Of a stretch of 33,966 nucleotides of DNA, positions 6,453 to 13,561 are shown one piece after another (the first letter of the stretch is position 1; each line of letters opens with the position of its first letter). This DNA is from Akkermansia sp. (GTDB lineage Bacteria > Verrucomicrobiota > Verrucomicrobiia > Verrucomicrobiales > Akkermansiaceae). The position numbers and the translations under genes are program-made. The stretch covers positions 1-33,966 of the forward strand of contig JAFWZG010000033.1 of the NCBI GenBank assembly GCA_017517385.1. Direction: 5' to 3'. The notes under the pieces were generated by a model. The model worked only from the letters and a program-made list of their open reading frames with translations. It was not told where the DNA came from and ran no database searches.

Positions 6453-7262
6453 TTACAGCACGGCCGCCATCACAAACATTCCTACCATCACGCCGCCGAT
6501 GCTCAGGTGATGGTGGCCCCAGCGCTCGGCCATGGGCAGAAGTTCATCAAAGGATATGAATACCATGATTCCTGCCACCACAGCGAAGAGAATTCCCAGC
6601 AGCGTGGCACTCAGGAAGGGAAGTAGTACCAGCATGCACACCAGAGCTCCTAATGGCTCCGCCAGTCCGGTGAGCGTGCCTACCCAAAAGGCCTTGCTGC
6701 GGCTGCCGGTGCCATAGAGTAGGGGAACGGCTACAGTGAGGCCTTCCGGTATGTTGTGAATGGCCACTGCCAGCGCCACGGAGAGTGCGATGCTTACATC
6801 ATCAAACGCCGCGGCAACCGTTGCCATGCCTTCCGGAAAATTGTGAACGCCGATGGCGATGGCAAAGAGAAAGGCTGAGCGTTTCACCTTGTCCCGCCCT
6901 TGGAGGCTAGTGGCACACTGCGCTTGGTGAACCTCATCCTCGCTGCGGAACTCGTGCGGGTTTTCGTCCTCCGGTACCAGTTTGTCAATGAGGGCTGCCA
7001 GCCCCATACCACCGAAGAAGGAACCGAGCACAATCCATTTGTTTGCTAAGCCTTCTCCCAGTTTTTCCATGGCCAGAGGCATGAGCTCCATGAAGGAAAT
7101 GTACACCATCACACCGGCACTTGCTCCGAGCGAGAAGGTGAGCATTTTAGCATTTGTTCTCTTGAGAAATAAAGCTACGGCCGCGCCGATACCCGTGCAC
7201 AGTCCTGCCAGTAGTGACAAGGCACCACCGATGAGAAGCTGCTCTTCCATGCCGTTGAACAT
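6453..7262 (-). CDS. zupT: ZIP-family divalent metal transporter
   Basis: A 269-residue ZIP transporter of the inner membrane, predicted to import zinc or other divalent metals. It has about eight hydrophobic helices. Helix IV carries HNFPEG (140-145) and helix V carries HNIPEG (169-174), the His/Glu pairs that build the metal site. A charged cytoplasmic loop (about 96-125) lies between helices III and IV. The frame remains open far upstream into the divergent gene, but the start is fixed by the promoter: TTGACA-17-TACAAG ends 6 bases before the ATG at 7262, giving a leaderless mRNA. A second Met at 7250 is possible. It is convergent with the GYF_2 gene and transcribed alone. The symbol is a family assignment; metal choice is unknown. 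Confidence 0.85.
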   Translation of the reverse strand: MFNGMEEQLLIGGALSLLAGLCTGIGAAVALFLKRTNAKMLTFSLGASAGVMVYISFMELMPLAMEKLGEGLANKWIVLGSFFGGMGLAALIDKLVPEDENPHEFRSEDEVHQAQCATSLQGRDKVKRSAFLFAIAIGVHNFPEGMATVAAAFDDVSIALSVALAVAIHNIPEGLTVAVPLLYGTGSRSKAFWVGTLTGLAEPLGALVCMLVLLPFLSATLLGILFAVVAGIMVFISFDELLPMAERWGHHHLSIGGVMVGMFVMAAVL

Positions 7263-7268
7263 ACACTT

Positions 7269-7297
7269 CTTGTACTCTTTTCCTTCCGTCCTGTCAA
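7269..7297 (-). promoter_or_regulatory. Promoter abutting the zupT start
   Basis: On the minus strand, a perfect TTGACA (7292-7297), 17-base spacer and TACAAG (7269-7274); the ATG follows after 6 bases. It decides the start among several in-frame Met codons. Confidence 0.65.
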
Positions 7298-7359
7298 TGA
7301 AAATGCCCGTCCACGCGTTGTCAGAGGGCAGAAATACTGCATATGTACACAGAATGAGC

Positions 7360-7388
7360 GTGACAAATGGGGGCAGAAAGAGTAGAAT
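7360..7388 (+). promoter_or_regulatory. Promoter abutting the menC start
   Basis: GTGACA (7360-7365), 17-base spacer and TAGAAT (7383-7388); the ATG at 7395 follows after 6 bases, predicting a leaderless mRNA. It is divergent from the zupT promoter in the same 132-base space. Confidence 0.65.
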
Positions 7389-7394
7389 CATGCC

Positions 7395-8336
7395 ATGCAC
7401 TACACTCCTTACACTCTGTATCCTGTGGGCGCTTTGAGCGCTCGTGCCGCTGCTCAGCCGCGTGAGGGCGTGCTTCTGCGCGGTGATAACGGTGGTTATG
7501 CCTGCCTGCAGTCCTGGCCTGAGCTGGGTGATTCTCCGTTGGAGTATGAGCTGGATGCTCTTCGTGACGGCACACCCCTGCGTCTCGGCGAGCGTGCGCT
7601 CAAGTGCATTGAGCTGGATGGCGAGGCCCGTGCCGCTGGCGTGAATCTGTTTGATGGTCTGACCATTCCCCGCAGCCATGCCACTCTTACGGTGAGCGCT
7701 ACTCCCTCTCAGGTGTATAACCTTCACCAGCGTGGCTTCCGCGTGGGCAAGATTAAGGTGGTACCCAAGCTTGCCACTACAGTGGAGCGCCTGACCAATC
7801 TCGCCTCCATGGTGCCGGACTGGAAGTGGCGCGTGGACTTCAACTGCACGCTTTCCAAGGAGGAAGCTCTGAAGTTCTGGGATATGCTTTCTGATGCCAT
7901 GAAGGCTCGTATCGACTTCGTGGAAGACCCCTGCTATTATGATGTGGAGACGTGGCAGGCTCTGCAGGATGTCGGCATGCCTCTCGGTTATGATACTCCC
8001 CGTCAGGAGAGCTCCATTCCTGCCCGCACCAGCAAGCCCATGATGCGCCTTGTTAAGCCCGCTCGCCACCACAGCAACAGCGGTCTGCCCGTGTTCACCA
8101 CATATCTTGACCATCCCCTTGGCCAGTGCTGGGCTGCTTATAACGCTGCCAAGTTCTATACAGGCAAGCCTGCTGAGGAAGTGCCTCTCTGCGGTCTTGT
8201 GACGCATCACGTATACCGTCCCAATCCCTTCTCCGAGGAGCTCGGTATGGATGTAACCCCTGAGTTCCATGCTCCCAAGGGCACGGGCCTTGGCTTTGAC
8301 GCCCTCCTGAAGGCTCTTCCTTGGAAGAAGCTGTAA
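7395..8336 (+). CDS. menC: o-Succinylbenzoate synthase-like enolase-superfamily enzyme
   Basis: A 313-residue member of the enolase superfamily, most like o-succinylbenzoate synthase, which dehydrates SHCHC to o-succinylbenzoate in menaquinone synthesis. The expected catalytic set is present in order: K-x-K (Lys119/Lys121 in GKIKV), metal ligands Asp148 (RVDFN), Glu177 (FVEDP) and Asp200 (GYD), then Lys221 (LVKPA). Length fits MenC. N-succinylamino acid racemase and dipeptide epimerase share this scaffold; the very short ligand spacing and lack of a neighbouring peptide-recycling gene favour MenC, but no other men genes lie in this window. It is transcribed singly from its own promoter, with a perfect terminator 24 bases after the stop. 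Confidence 0.75.
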   Translation: MHYTPYTLYPVGALSARAAAQPREGVLLRGDNGGYACLQSWPELGDSPLEYELDALRDGTPLRLGERALKCIELDGEARAAGVNLFDGLTIPRSHATLTVSATPSQVYNLHQRGFRVGKIKVVPKLATTVERLTNLASMVPDWKWRVDFNCTLSKEEALKFWDMLSDAMKARIDFVEDPCYYDVETWQALQDVGMPLGYDTPRQESSIPARTSKPMMRLVKPARHHSNSGLPVFTTYLDHPLGQCWAAYNAAKFYTGKPAEEVPLCGLVTHHVYRPNPFSEELGMDVTPEFHAPKGTGLGFDALLKALPWKKL

Positions 8337-8360
8337 CGCTAAGATTGATTCAATTTTCAG

Positions 8361-8389
8361 GCCCGGCCCACTGAGGCCGGGCTTTTTTT
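8361..8389 (+). terminator. Intrinsic terminator after menC
   Basis: GCCCGGCC (8361-8368) pairs perfectly with GGCCGGGC (8375-8382), followed by seven T. The ATG of the next plus-strand gene is 3 bases after the T-run. Confidence 0.9.
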
Positions 8390-8392
8390 AAC

Positions 8393-9349
8393 ATGCACCG
8401 CTTACTTGCAGTATCTGCTTGGTTATCCACGCATACGGCGCCATTCATCATCGCCGTGGCTGCGTTCACCTTCGTGTTTCCAAGTGCTTTTGAGTGGGTG
8501 CGTGGGGACGTGCAAACCTGCATCCTTGGCTTTATCATGCTCACGATGGGCATGACCCTGACCACACAGGATTTTAAGATTCTGGCTCAGAGACCGCTTG
8601 ATATCTTTATCGGGGCCGTGGCACAGTATACTATCATGCCGCTGGTGGCCTTCGGTCTGGTGCACGTGTTCGGTTTACCAAAGGGAATAGCGGCCGGGCT
8701 TATTCTGGTTGGTTGCAGTCCGGGTGGTGTATCAAGTAACATCATGAGCCTTTTATGCAGGGGAGATGTGGCTTTTTCCGTGGGGATGACGACGGCCTCC
8801 ACGCTGTTGGCTCCTTTTGTAACACCCCTGCTAGTGCTTTGGCTTGCCGGAGAAAGCATTGAAGTGGACGCCGCCGGGCTTTTCCGCAGTATTCTGCTGG
8901 TCACACTACTGCCGGTGGGCGTTGGTACGCTCTGCAACCGCCTATTTTCTCGCTGTGCCGGTTATGAAACATGCATCCGCCTGATGCCCGGGCTGGCTGT
9001 GCTGGCGCTGGCCTGTATTGTGGGTGGAGTAACGGCAGTGCATGGTGCCAAGTTCTTTGAAAGTGGCGCCCTGATCTTCCTTTGCATTTTCTTACATAAC
9101 GGGCTAGGGTATGTATTCGGATATCTCACCGGTAGCTTTACCCGCATGAGCACCCCCAAAAAGAGAACTCTCTCCATTGAAGTCGGTATGCAGAATGCCG
9201 TGCTCGCTACTGTTCTGGCCGGAAAACATTTCCCCATGCTGCCAGAAGCCGCCATCGCTGCTGCCATATCCTGCGTGTGGCATTCCATTTCCGGCACGCT
9301 GATTGCGGCCATGTTCTCCTTTATAGACCGCATGAAGGGTAGAAAATGA
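8393..9349 (+). CDS. BASS-family sodium-dependent transporter
   Basis: A 318-residue inner-membrane protein with eight to ten hydrophobic helices, of the bile acid:sodium symporter (BASS) family, which moves organic anions such as bile acids, pantothenate or pyruvate with sodium. Family marks are GCSPGGVSSNIMS (about 103-115) and SIEVGMQNAVLA in the C-terminal half, both lining the sodium and substrate sites. A gut bacterium could use it for bile acids, but the substrate cannot be read from sequence. The ATG at 8393 directly follows the menC terminator, with no room for a normal promoter and no Shine-Dalgarno sequence. Later Met codons would remove the first helix. Expression therefore probably depends on read-through from menC. 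Confidence 0.85.
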   Translation: MHRLLAVSAWLSTHTAPFIIAVAAFTFVFPSAFEWVRGDVQTCILGFIMLTMGMTLTTQDFKILAQRPLDIFIGAVAQYTIMPLVAFGLVHVFGLPKGIAAGLILVGCSPGGVSSNIMSLLCRGDVAFSVGMTTASTLLAPFVTPLLVLWLAGESIEVDAAGLFRSILLVTLLPVGVGTLCNRLFSRCAGYETCIRLMPGLAVLALACIVGGVTAVHGAKFFESGALIFLCIFLHNGLGYVFGYLTGSFTRMSTPKKRTLSIEVGMQNAVLATVLAGKHFPMLPEAAIAAAISCVWHSISGTLIAAMFSFIDRMKGRK

Positions 9350-9375
9350 TTTTTGCAGACTGCTGTGGTTTTCTC

Positions 9376-9404
9376 TTTTCTCAACTGGAAAAATCTGTTA
9401 AAGT
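9376..9404 (+). promoter_or_regulatory. Promoter abutting the start at 9411
   Basis: A weak -35 TTTTCT (9376-9381), 17-base spacer and TAAAGT (9399-9404), then GAACTC and the ATG. The same GAACTC follows the -10 box of trxB. A leaderless mRNA is predicted. Confidence 0.5.
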
Positions 9405-9410
9405 GAACTC

Positions 9411-10808
9411 ATGATTCGCGAACTGAGAGCTATTGCAATGGGATTGTTGCTCGGCGGCGCTGCTAGTGCTGAGAGAGTGCCGACTGAGTTGGGCAATGTA
9501 ATGTTCGTGGGGGATTCCATCACGCATGGCTTCGGCGCTCCTTCATACCGCTGGGCTCTGCACAAAATTCTTGTGGATAATGGCGTCCTGTACACGGCTG
9601 TGGGGGTGAGCAGGGGGAATCAGAGAGCCAGTAGTGGAATAGCGCCCGGTACTCCCTACGCCGGCGTGCCATTCACGAATGTTCACTCTTCCATAAGTTC
9701 TGAGCGCGCTTATGAAGTGGCCGGGCGTAAAAACTGCTCCGGTCGTCTCGCTGATTCGAATATCTTTGATTGGCTTGGGCTTGATTCTACATACACAGGC
9801 GAATACCGCATAGACTCCGCCACGGAGATGCCGGATGTTTTTATTCTGCTTATTGGTACGAATGATTTGCTCGCTGAGTGTGAAGGTATCGGCGGTGTTG
9901 GGCGTCCCGAAGTTTATCAGAAGGCATTGACCCAGCTTCTTGGGCCGGATGGCGATATGGAAACGATTATTTCCGCCATGCGTCAGGCGAATCCCGAGGC
10001 CCGCATTCTGGTGCTGACTGTACCTACATGGCATGATGGCACGCGTATCAGTAATACCGCCGCTGATTATGCTTCGGCCGCAGCCTATAATGAAGAATTA
10101 AAACAATGGTGCCGGAAGCAGGGCGTTACAGTAGTGGATGTGAACCGTGGGCTGGTGGATGTAGCTCGTACTGATTTGCCCGGTGTGGGGGCGGAGCCCC
10201 TCTTCAATGCTCAAGATCATCTTCACCCCTCTTTGCAAGGCGATTTGCTCATCGCGGCTGAGGTGGCACAAGCCCTTGGTGTTTCAGGTCGAACAGTTGG
10301 ATTGGAGCGCAAATGTGCTGCGGAATTTCCTCTTGTGGGCAATAGGCGCCATGCGATACCTCCGCAGGAGTGGGCTGCTATGGACGCTTCCGCTGGGGTG
10401 ACTGTTTCTGTGACCGCTCCTTCCGTGGGCAATGGCTCTGCGGATGGTTGGGATGACTCTGGATGCCTTCGCCTCCATGTGTGCCGCCCGGATATGGAGA
10501 TTCTCGGTAAGCTTACCGTGAAAGAAAACGGAATCTTCTGGAACGAACAAACGCTTCTGTACTCTGCCGATATGTCTCAGAACACGGATGAGCTGCGTGT
10601 GGCATGGGTGCCCGGAAATGAGGCAGAGAATCGCCCTCAGGGCTTCTATGTGTGGCTTGGTGAGCGCCTCATCGGTGAGGCCTTGCCCAGCATGCCTCTC
10701 TCTGTGAATGGCTGGATTAATGGTGCTATGCTTTTTGTGCCACGTCAGATGCCCTGCAGTTTCGGTGAACTGCGAGCTGCCGCCGGAGCCTATGCTCCAT
10801 GCAAGTGA
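9411..10808 (+). CDS. Secreted SGNH/GDSL hydrolase
   Basis: A 465-residue secreted esterase-type enzyme. A signal peptide (ELRAIAMGLLLGGAASA, cut after about residue 20) is followed by an SGNH hydrolase domain (about 25-290): block I GDSITHG with nucleophile Ser36, block III GTND (149-152), and block V DHLHP with Asp269 and His272. About 175 further residues form a separate C-terminal domain rich in beta-prone sequence, perhaps for carbohydrate binding. SGNH hydrolases deacetylate sugars or cleave acyl esters; a sialate or glycan acetylesterase is plausible in a glycan-using organism, but the target is inferred. It is transcribed from its own leaderless-type promoter and is convergent with the next gene with only 20 bases between stops. 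Confidence 0.85.
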   Translation: MIRELRAIAMGLLLGGAASAERVPTELGNVMFVGDSITHGFGAPSYRWALHKILVDNGVLYTAVGVSRGNQRASSGIAPGTPYAGVPFTNVHSSISSERAYEVAGRKNCSGRLADSNIFDWLGLDSTYTGEYRIDSATEMPDVFILLIGTNDLLAECEGIGGVGRPEVYQKALTQLLGPDGDMETIISAMRQANPEARILVLTVPTWHDGTRISNTAADYASAAAYNEELKQWCRKQGVTVVDVNRGLVDVARTDLPGVGAEPLFNAQDHLHPSLQGDLLIAAEVAQALGVSGRTVGLERKCAAEFPLVGNRRHAIPPQEWAAMDASAGVTVSVTAPSVGNGSADGWDDSGCLRLHVCRPDMEILGKLTVKENGIFWNEQTLLYSADMSQNTDELRVAWVPGNEAENRPQGFYVWLGERLIGEALPSMPLSVNGWINGAMLFVPRQMPCSFGELRAAAGAYAPCK

Positions 10809-10828
10809 AGGTTTGTTAACTCTTGGAA

Positions 10829-11779
10829 TCAGAGCGGCTGAGGTGTGGAGGGCTGTGTGGATTCAGCGCTGCTTTTTGCGGCTGACAATTCGGGCATCAT
10901 CTCACGCAGGGAACGCGCGGTTTCAGGAGAGGTCTGCTCGATGACCTCAATGGCTCCCGGCATGCTTACCAGATTGAATGCAGCAATCTGCGCCGTGAAG
11001 TATATGATGAAAAAGGCTATCATGTAGTGCAGTATACGCGGCTTTTTGATTTGCAGCGGTAGCGTGAGGCTTTGTGCGTCCCACATCGTGATGCCTCGGC
11101 GCGTGAGCATGAAGTAGGAAATCAGCATGGTAATCAAGCAGATGGGGAAGAGAAAACAGCCCATGCCTATCAGGTTTACGGATATGCTGCGGAAGAGCGC
11201 TCTGCCGAAGCTCATCTGCTGACCTGTTCCGAAGGTACTTAGGGTGATGCCCATGACGGCTTTTCCCGGAGTGGCTCCGAATTGACTGAGGATGGCAGCT
11301 TCCAAGGGAATCAACGGAAGCCAGAACAGCATCATCAGCAGGTCGCTGTATTCCAGTCCGAATAAGTTAATTGTTGCACTTGAAAGAGCTGCATACAGGC
11401 TACAATCTATCAGGCGGGCGGCAAGACGTGTTGCAGGGCGAGGAAGTGTGACTTCTCCGCTAATGAGCGCGGCCTTTGACGGTGGCACTGTGATATTGAT
11501 GCTCGGTACCGGTGCCACAGTGGATGGCTGCTGAGGAACGGGAGGAAGCTCCTTTATGTCGGATTCTGGAGCCTCCGGGGGCAAGGTTTTGCTCTTATCC
11601 TTTAAATCGCCAAGGAAATCTACTAGCGCAGGCAGCTCTTTAAGAGGCTGCCAACCATTACAACCGTTATGCCAGCCGAGGGTTTCCGGTGTGAGCTCTC
11701 CCATTTGTACGAGAGATACCACATCCGGTACGCTTGCCGGGCCACGTCTCTGTTTGTCTTTAATCCAGTAGATATCCAT
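10829..11779 (-). CDS. GYF_2-RDD membrane protein
   Basis: A 316-residue protein. Residues 1-60 form a GYF_2 domain (DIYWIKDKQRRGPASVPDV, then GWHNGCNGWQPL). A Pro/Glu/Ser-rich linker (about 60-115) follows, then an RDD domain (about 115-245) opening with RPATRLAARLIDCSLYA and including GATPGKAVMGI. It has four or five membrane helices, and the last ~50 residues are polar with a run of Ser/Thr/Pro at the C-terminus. RDD proteins are membrane proteins of mostly unknown function, some linked to ion exchange. It lies 12 bases after the LolC/E-type gene and is probably co-transcribed with it. Its GYF_2 domain pairs it in type with the protein at 5861. Confidence 0.8.
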   Translation of the reverse strand: MDIYWIKDKQRRGPASVPDVVSLVQMGELTPETLGWHNGCNGWQPLKELPALVDFLGDLKDKSKTLPPEAPESDIKELPPVPQQPSTVAPVPSINITVPPSKAALISGEVTLPRPATRLAARLIDCSLYAALSSATINLFGLEYSDLLMMLFWLPLIPLEAAILSQFGATPGKAVMGITLSTFGTGQQMSFGRALFRSISVNLIGMGCFLFPICLITMLISYFMLTRRGITMWDAQSLTLPLQIKKPRILHYMIAFFIIYFTAQIAAFNLVSMPGAIEVIEQTSPETARSLREMMPELSAAKSSAESTQPSTPQPL

Positions 11780-11791
11780 AGGGAAGATTAA

Positions 11792-13444
11792 TCAGTTAGA
11801 GCGAAGAGCCTTGGACGGATCCTGTCTGGATACGATGAAGGCCGGAATGATAGAGGCGATAATGACCATGATGAAGGCAGAAATTGCCTGCTTGACGAAG
11901 GTGGCAGGGTCATATTCCGCCGGTATGGTGATACCATGCGCCTCCATCGGGAATGGATCCATGCCGATGCTAGCCAGCGCCGCCTGAATTTCAAAGCGAT
12001 AGTAGAGCACGAGAAGAGCCAGCAGGATACCCAGTATGGCACCACTGAGGCCAATGAGAACACCTTGCCATGCAAAGATGCCCATAATCTTGCCGGGTGT
12101 AGCTCCGAGCGCCTGAAGTACTGCAATTTCTCGCTTGCGCTGGATGGACATGGTGAACATAACCGCCATGATGCAGAAGCTGGCAATCAGGTTAATGGCG
12201 GAGAGTACGAAGTTCATCATGATTCGCTCATTGGCAATAAGCTTGTGCCACTGCTCGAAGGCGGATGTCCAAGGGGTGATATACCAGTGCGCGCCCAGCG
12301 GGAACTCATCTGTGGAAGCTGTGTTATCCGGCAGGAGTGCTTCGATTTCAGACTGTATGTTGCCGGGCTCATGTGCGTTGTTCAGGCGTACGCACATGCC
12401 CATCACATTCCCGGCGGCATCTCCGGAGTAGCCAACCACCTCCTGTGCGATACTGAGCGGCATATAGATATCCGGGCCCGGCATGTTTTCCGGGGCCTGA
12501 TAGATGCCGACGATGGTGAGGTCCACGGGCATGACCATCTCATTTATGCTCTTGACGGCGATGCCGTCTTCGCGGTCGCGGTCCAGAGCTTCGATTCCGG
12601 CAGCCGTGTCCTGCCATTTCTGTTTTTCTTCCGCAGTGAAGGGGAGACCTCCAGCGTGAGTGGTAGCAAGCTGGTAAAGGGTTTCGCAAGCGGTGATTTC
12701 GCTGCGGCGCATCTTAGCCGGGTCAAATCCGCGAATGATATTGATGATGGCTTCAAGCTTCTCGGCCGGTACGATTTCGCCACCATTTGCCGGGGTGGTC
12801 TGCTCGAAAAGTGAAGCGATATTCTTCATGAACGCCTCATTGCTTTGGGTAATTAGAGGGTTCTGAATCATGGCGTAAATGGCGGCAACTTCGTCAATGC
12901 TACCTACGGGGGTGAGGTGAAGCTGGTCGCCGACTCTGAGACCGAGAGAATTAGCCGTTTTGCGTGCAATGACGCACTCCGTATCAAAGCCTTCGCCGAA
13001 GTCAAAAGTGCCTTCTTTCAGCATGGGGAGCAGGGGGGCAAGCTGGTTTTCATTGTGCGCCTGAAGGGAGGCGAACTGCACCATGATACGCCCGGCTTCA
13101 CTCTGTGCAAACGCTTGACCTTCCAGCTGCGGATACGCGCAGGCCACATTCGGCAGGGCCTGCATTTTTTCCACGAGAACTTCCCAGTCCGTACGCTCTT
13201 GGCTGAGTGCAATCCTCTTCATGCCATCACTCTGAGCAATGACATAATGCGGAGTAAAGGCCAGTACTCGCTCTTCCATCTCCTTCTGGAGACCTCCCAT
13301 GACAGAGAGAACTACGATGAGAACCATCACGCCGAGCGCTACACCAAGCAGGCAGATAAGGGTGATGACAGAAAAGAGGGTGCGCAGGGGATTCAGGTAA
13401 CGAAGAGCCAGCATCAGGCTCAGATTGCGTCTCAGTATTTTCAT
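11792..13444 (-). CDS. LolC/LolE-type ABC transporter permease
   Basis: A 550-residue inner-membrane permease of the LolC/LolE (FtsX/MacB-like) family, whose members help extract lipoproteins from the inner membrane in Gram-negative bacteria. The N-terminus LALRYLNPLRTLFSVIT and first helix (LICLLGVALGVMVLIVV), a large periplasmic domain, and three C-terminal helices with KREIAVLQALGATPGKIM are typical. It is about 140 residues longer than the ~410 usual in LolC/E; the extra length lies in the periplasmic domain (about 70-400). No LolD ATPase gene is adjacent. It is divergent from trxB, with a promoter TTGCAA-17-CATACT ending 11 bases before the ATG. LolC and LolE cannot be told apart here. 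Confidence 0.85.
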   Translation of the reverse strand: MKILRRNLSLMLALRYLNPLRTLFSVITLICLLGVALGVMVLIVVLSVMGGLQKEMEERVLAFTPHYVIAQSDGMKRIALSQERTDWEVLVEKMQALPNVACAYPQLEGQAFAQSEAGRIMVQFASLQAHNENQLAPLLPMLKEGTFDFGEGFDTECVIARKTANSLGLRVGDQLHLTPVGSIDEVAAIYAMIQNPLITQSNEAFMKNIASLFEQTTPANGGEIVPAEKLEAIINIIRGFDPAKMRRSEITACETLYQLATTHAGGLPFTAEEKQKWQDTAAGIEALDRDREDGIAVKSINEMVMPVDLTIVGIYQAPENMPGPDIYMPLSIAQEVVGYSGDAAGNVMGMCVRLNNAHEPGNIQSEIEALLPDNTASTDEFPLGAHWYITPWTSAFEQWHKLIANERIMMNFVLSAINLIASFCIMAVMFTMSIQRKREIAVLQALGATPGKIMGIFAWQGVLIGLSGAILGILLALLVLYYRFEIQAALASIGMDPFPMEAHGITIPAEYDPATFVKQAISAFIMVIIASIIPAFIVSRQDPSKALRSN

Positions 13445-13455
13445 GCTCGCGCATT

Positions 13456-13484
13456 AGTATGGCTTAAGCGAGACTTCTTTGCAA
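13456..13484 (-). promoter_or_regulatory. Promoter of the LolC/E-type gene
   Basis: On the minus strand TTGCAA (13479-13484), 17-base spacer and CATACT (13456-13461). The start codon is 11 bases downstream, so the leader would be only a few bases. Confidence 0.5.
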
Positions 13485-13499
13485 GCCAAATGATGCACT

Positions 13500-13514
13500 G
13501 TCAGCTTTGCTGAC
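13500..13514. promoter_or_regulatory. Palindrome between divergent promoters
   Basis: GTCAGC-TTT-GCTGAC is a perfect 6-bp inverted repeat with a 3-base centre. It lies 11 bases upstream of the trxB -35 box and 15 bases upstream of the lolC/E -35 box, a place suited to a shared operator. Confidence 0.45.
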
Positions 13515-13525
13515 GCATAAAACCC

Positions 13526-13554
13526 TTGCGCGTGGGTGTGCGGACGTGTAATAT
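13526..13554 (+). promoter_or_regulatory. Promoter abutting the trxB start
   Basis: TTGCGC (13526-13531), 17-base spacer and TAATAT (13549-13554); the ATG at 13562 follows after GAACTCA, 7 bases. It decides the start against the in-frame ATG at 13553, which overlaps the -10 box. Confidence 0.65.
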
Positions 13555-13561
13555 GAACTCA

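Noticed and set aside
7263..8270. The zupT frame stays open 336 codons upstream, suggesting a 605-residue protein.
   Set aside because: The extension is antisense to menC, has low-complexity shadow composition and lacks ZIP features. The promoter just before 7262 sets the real start.
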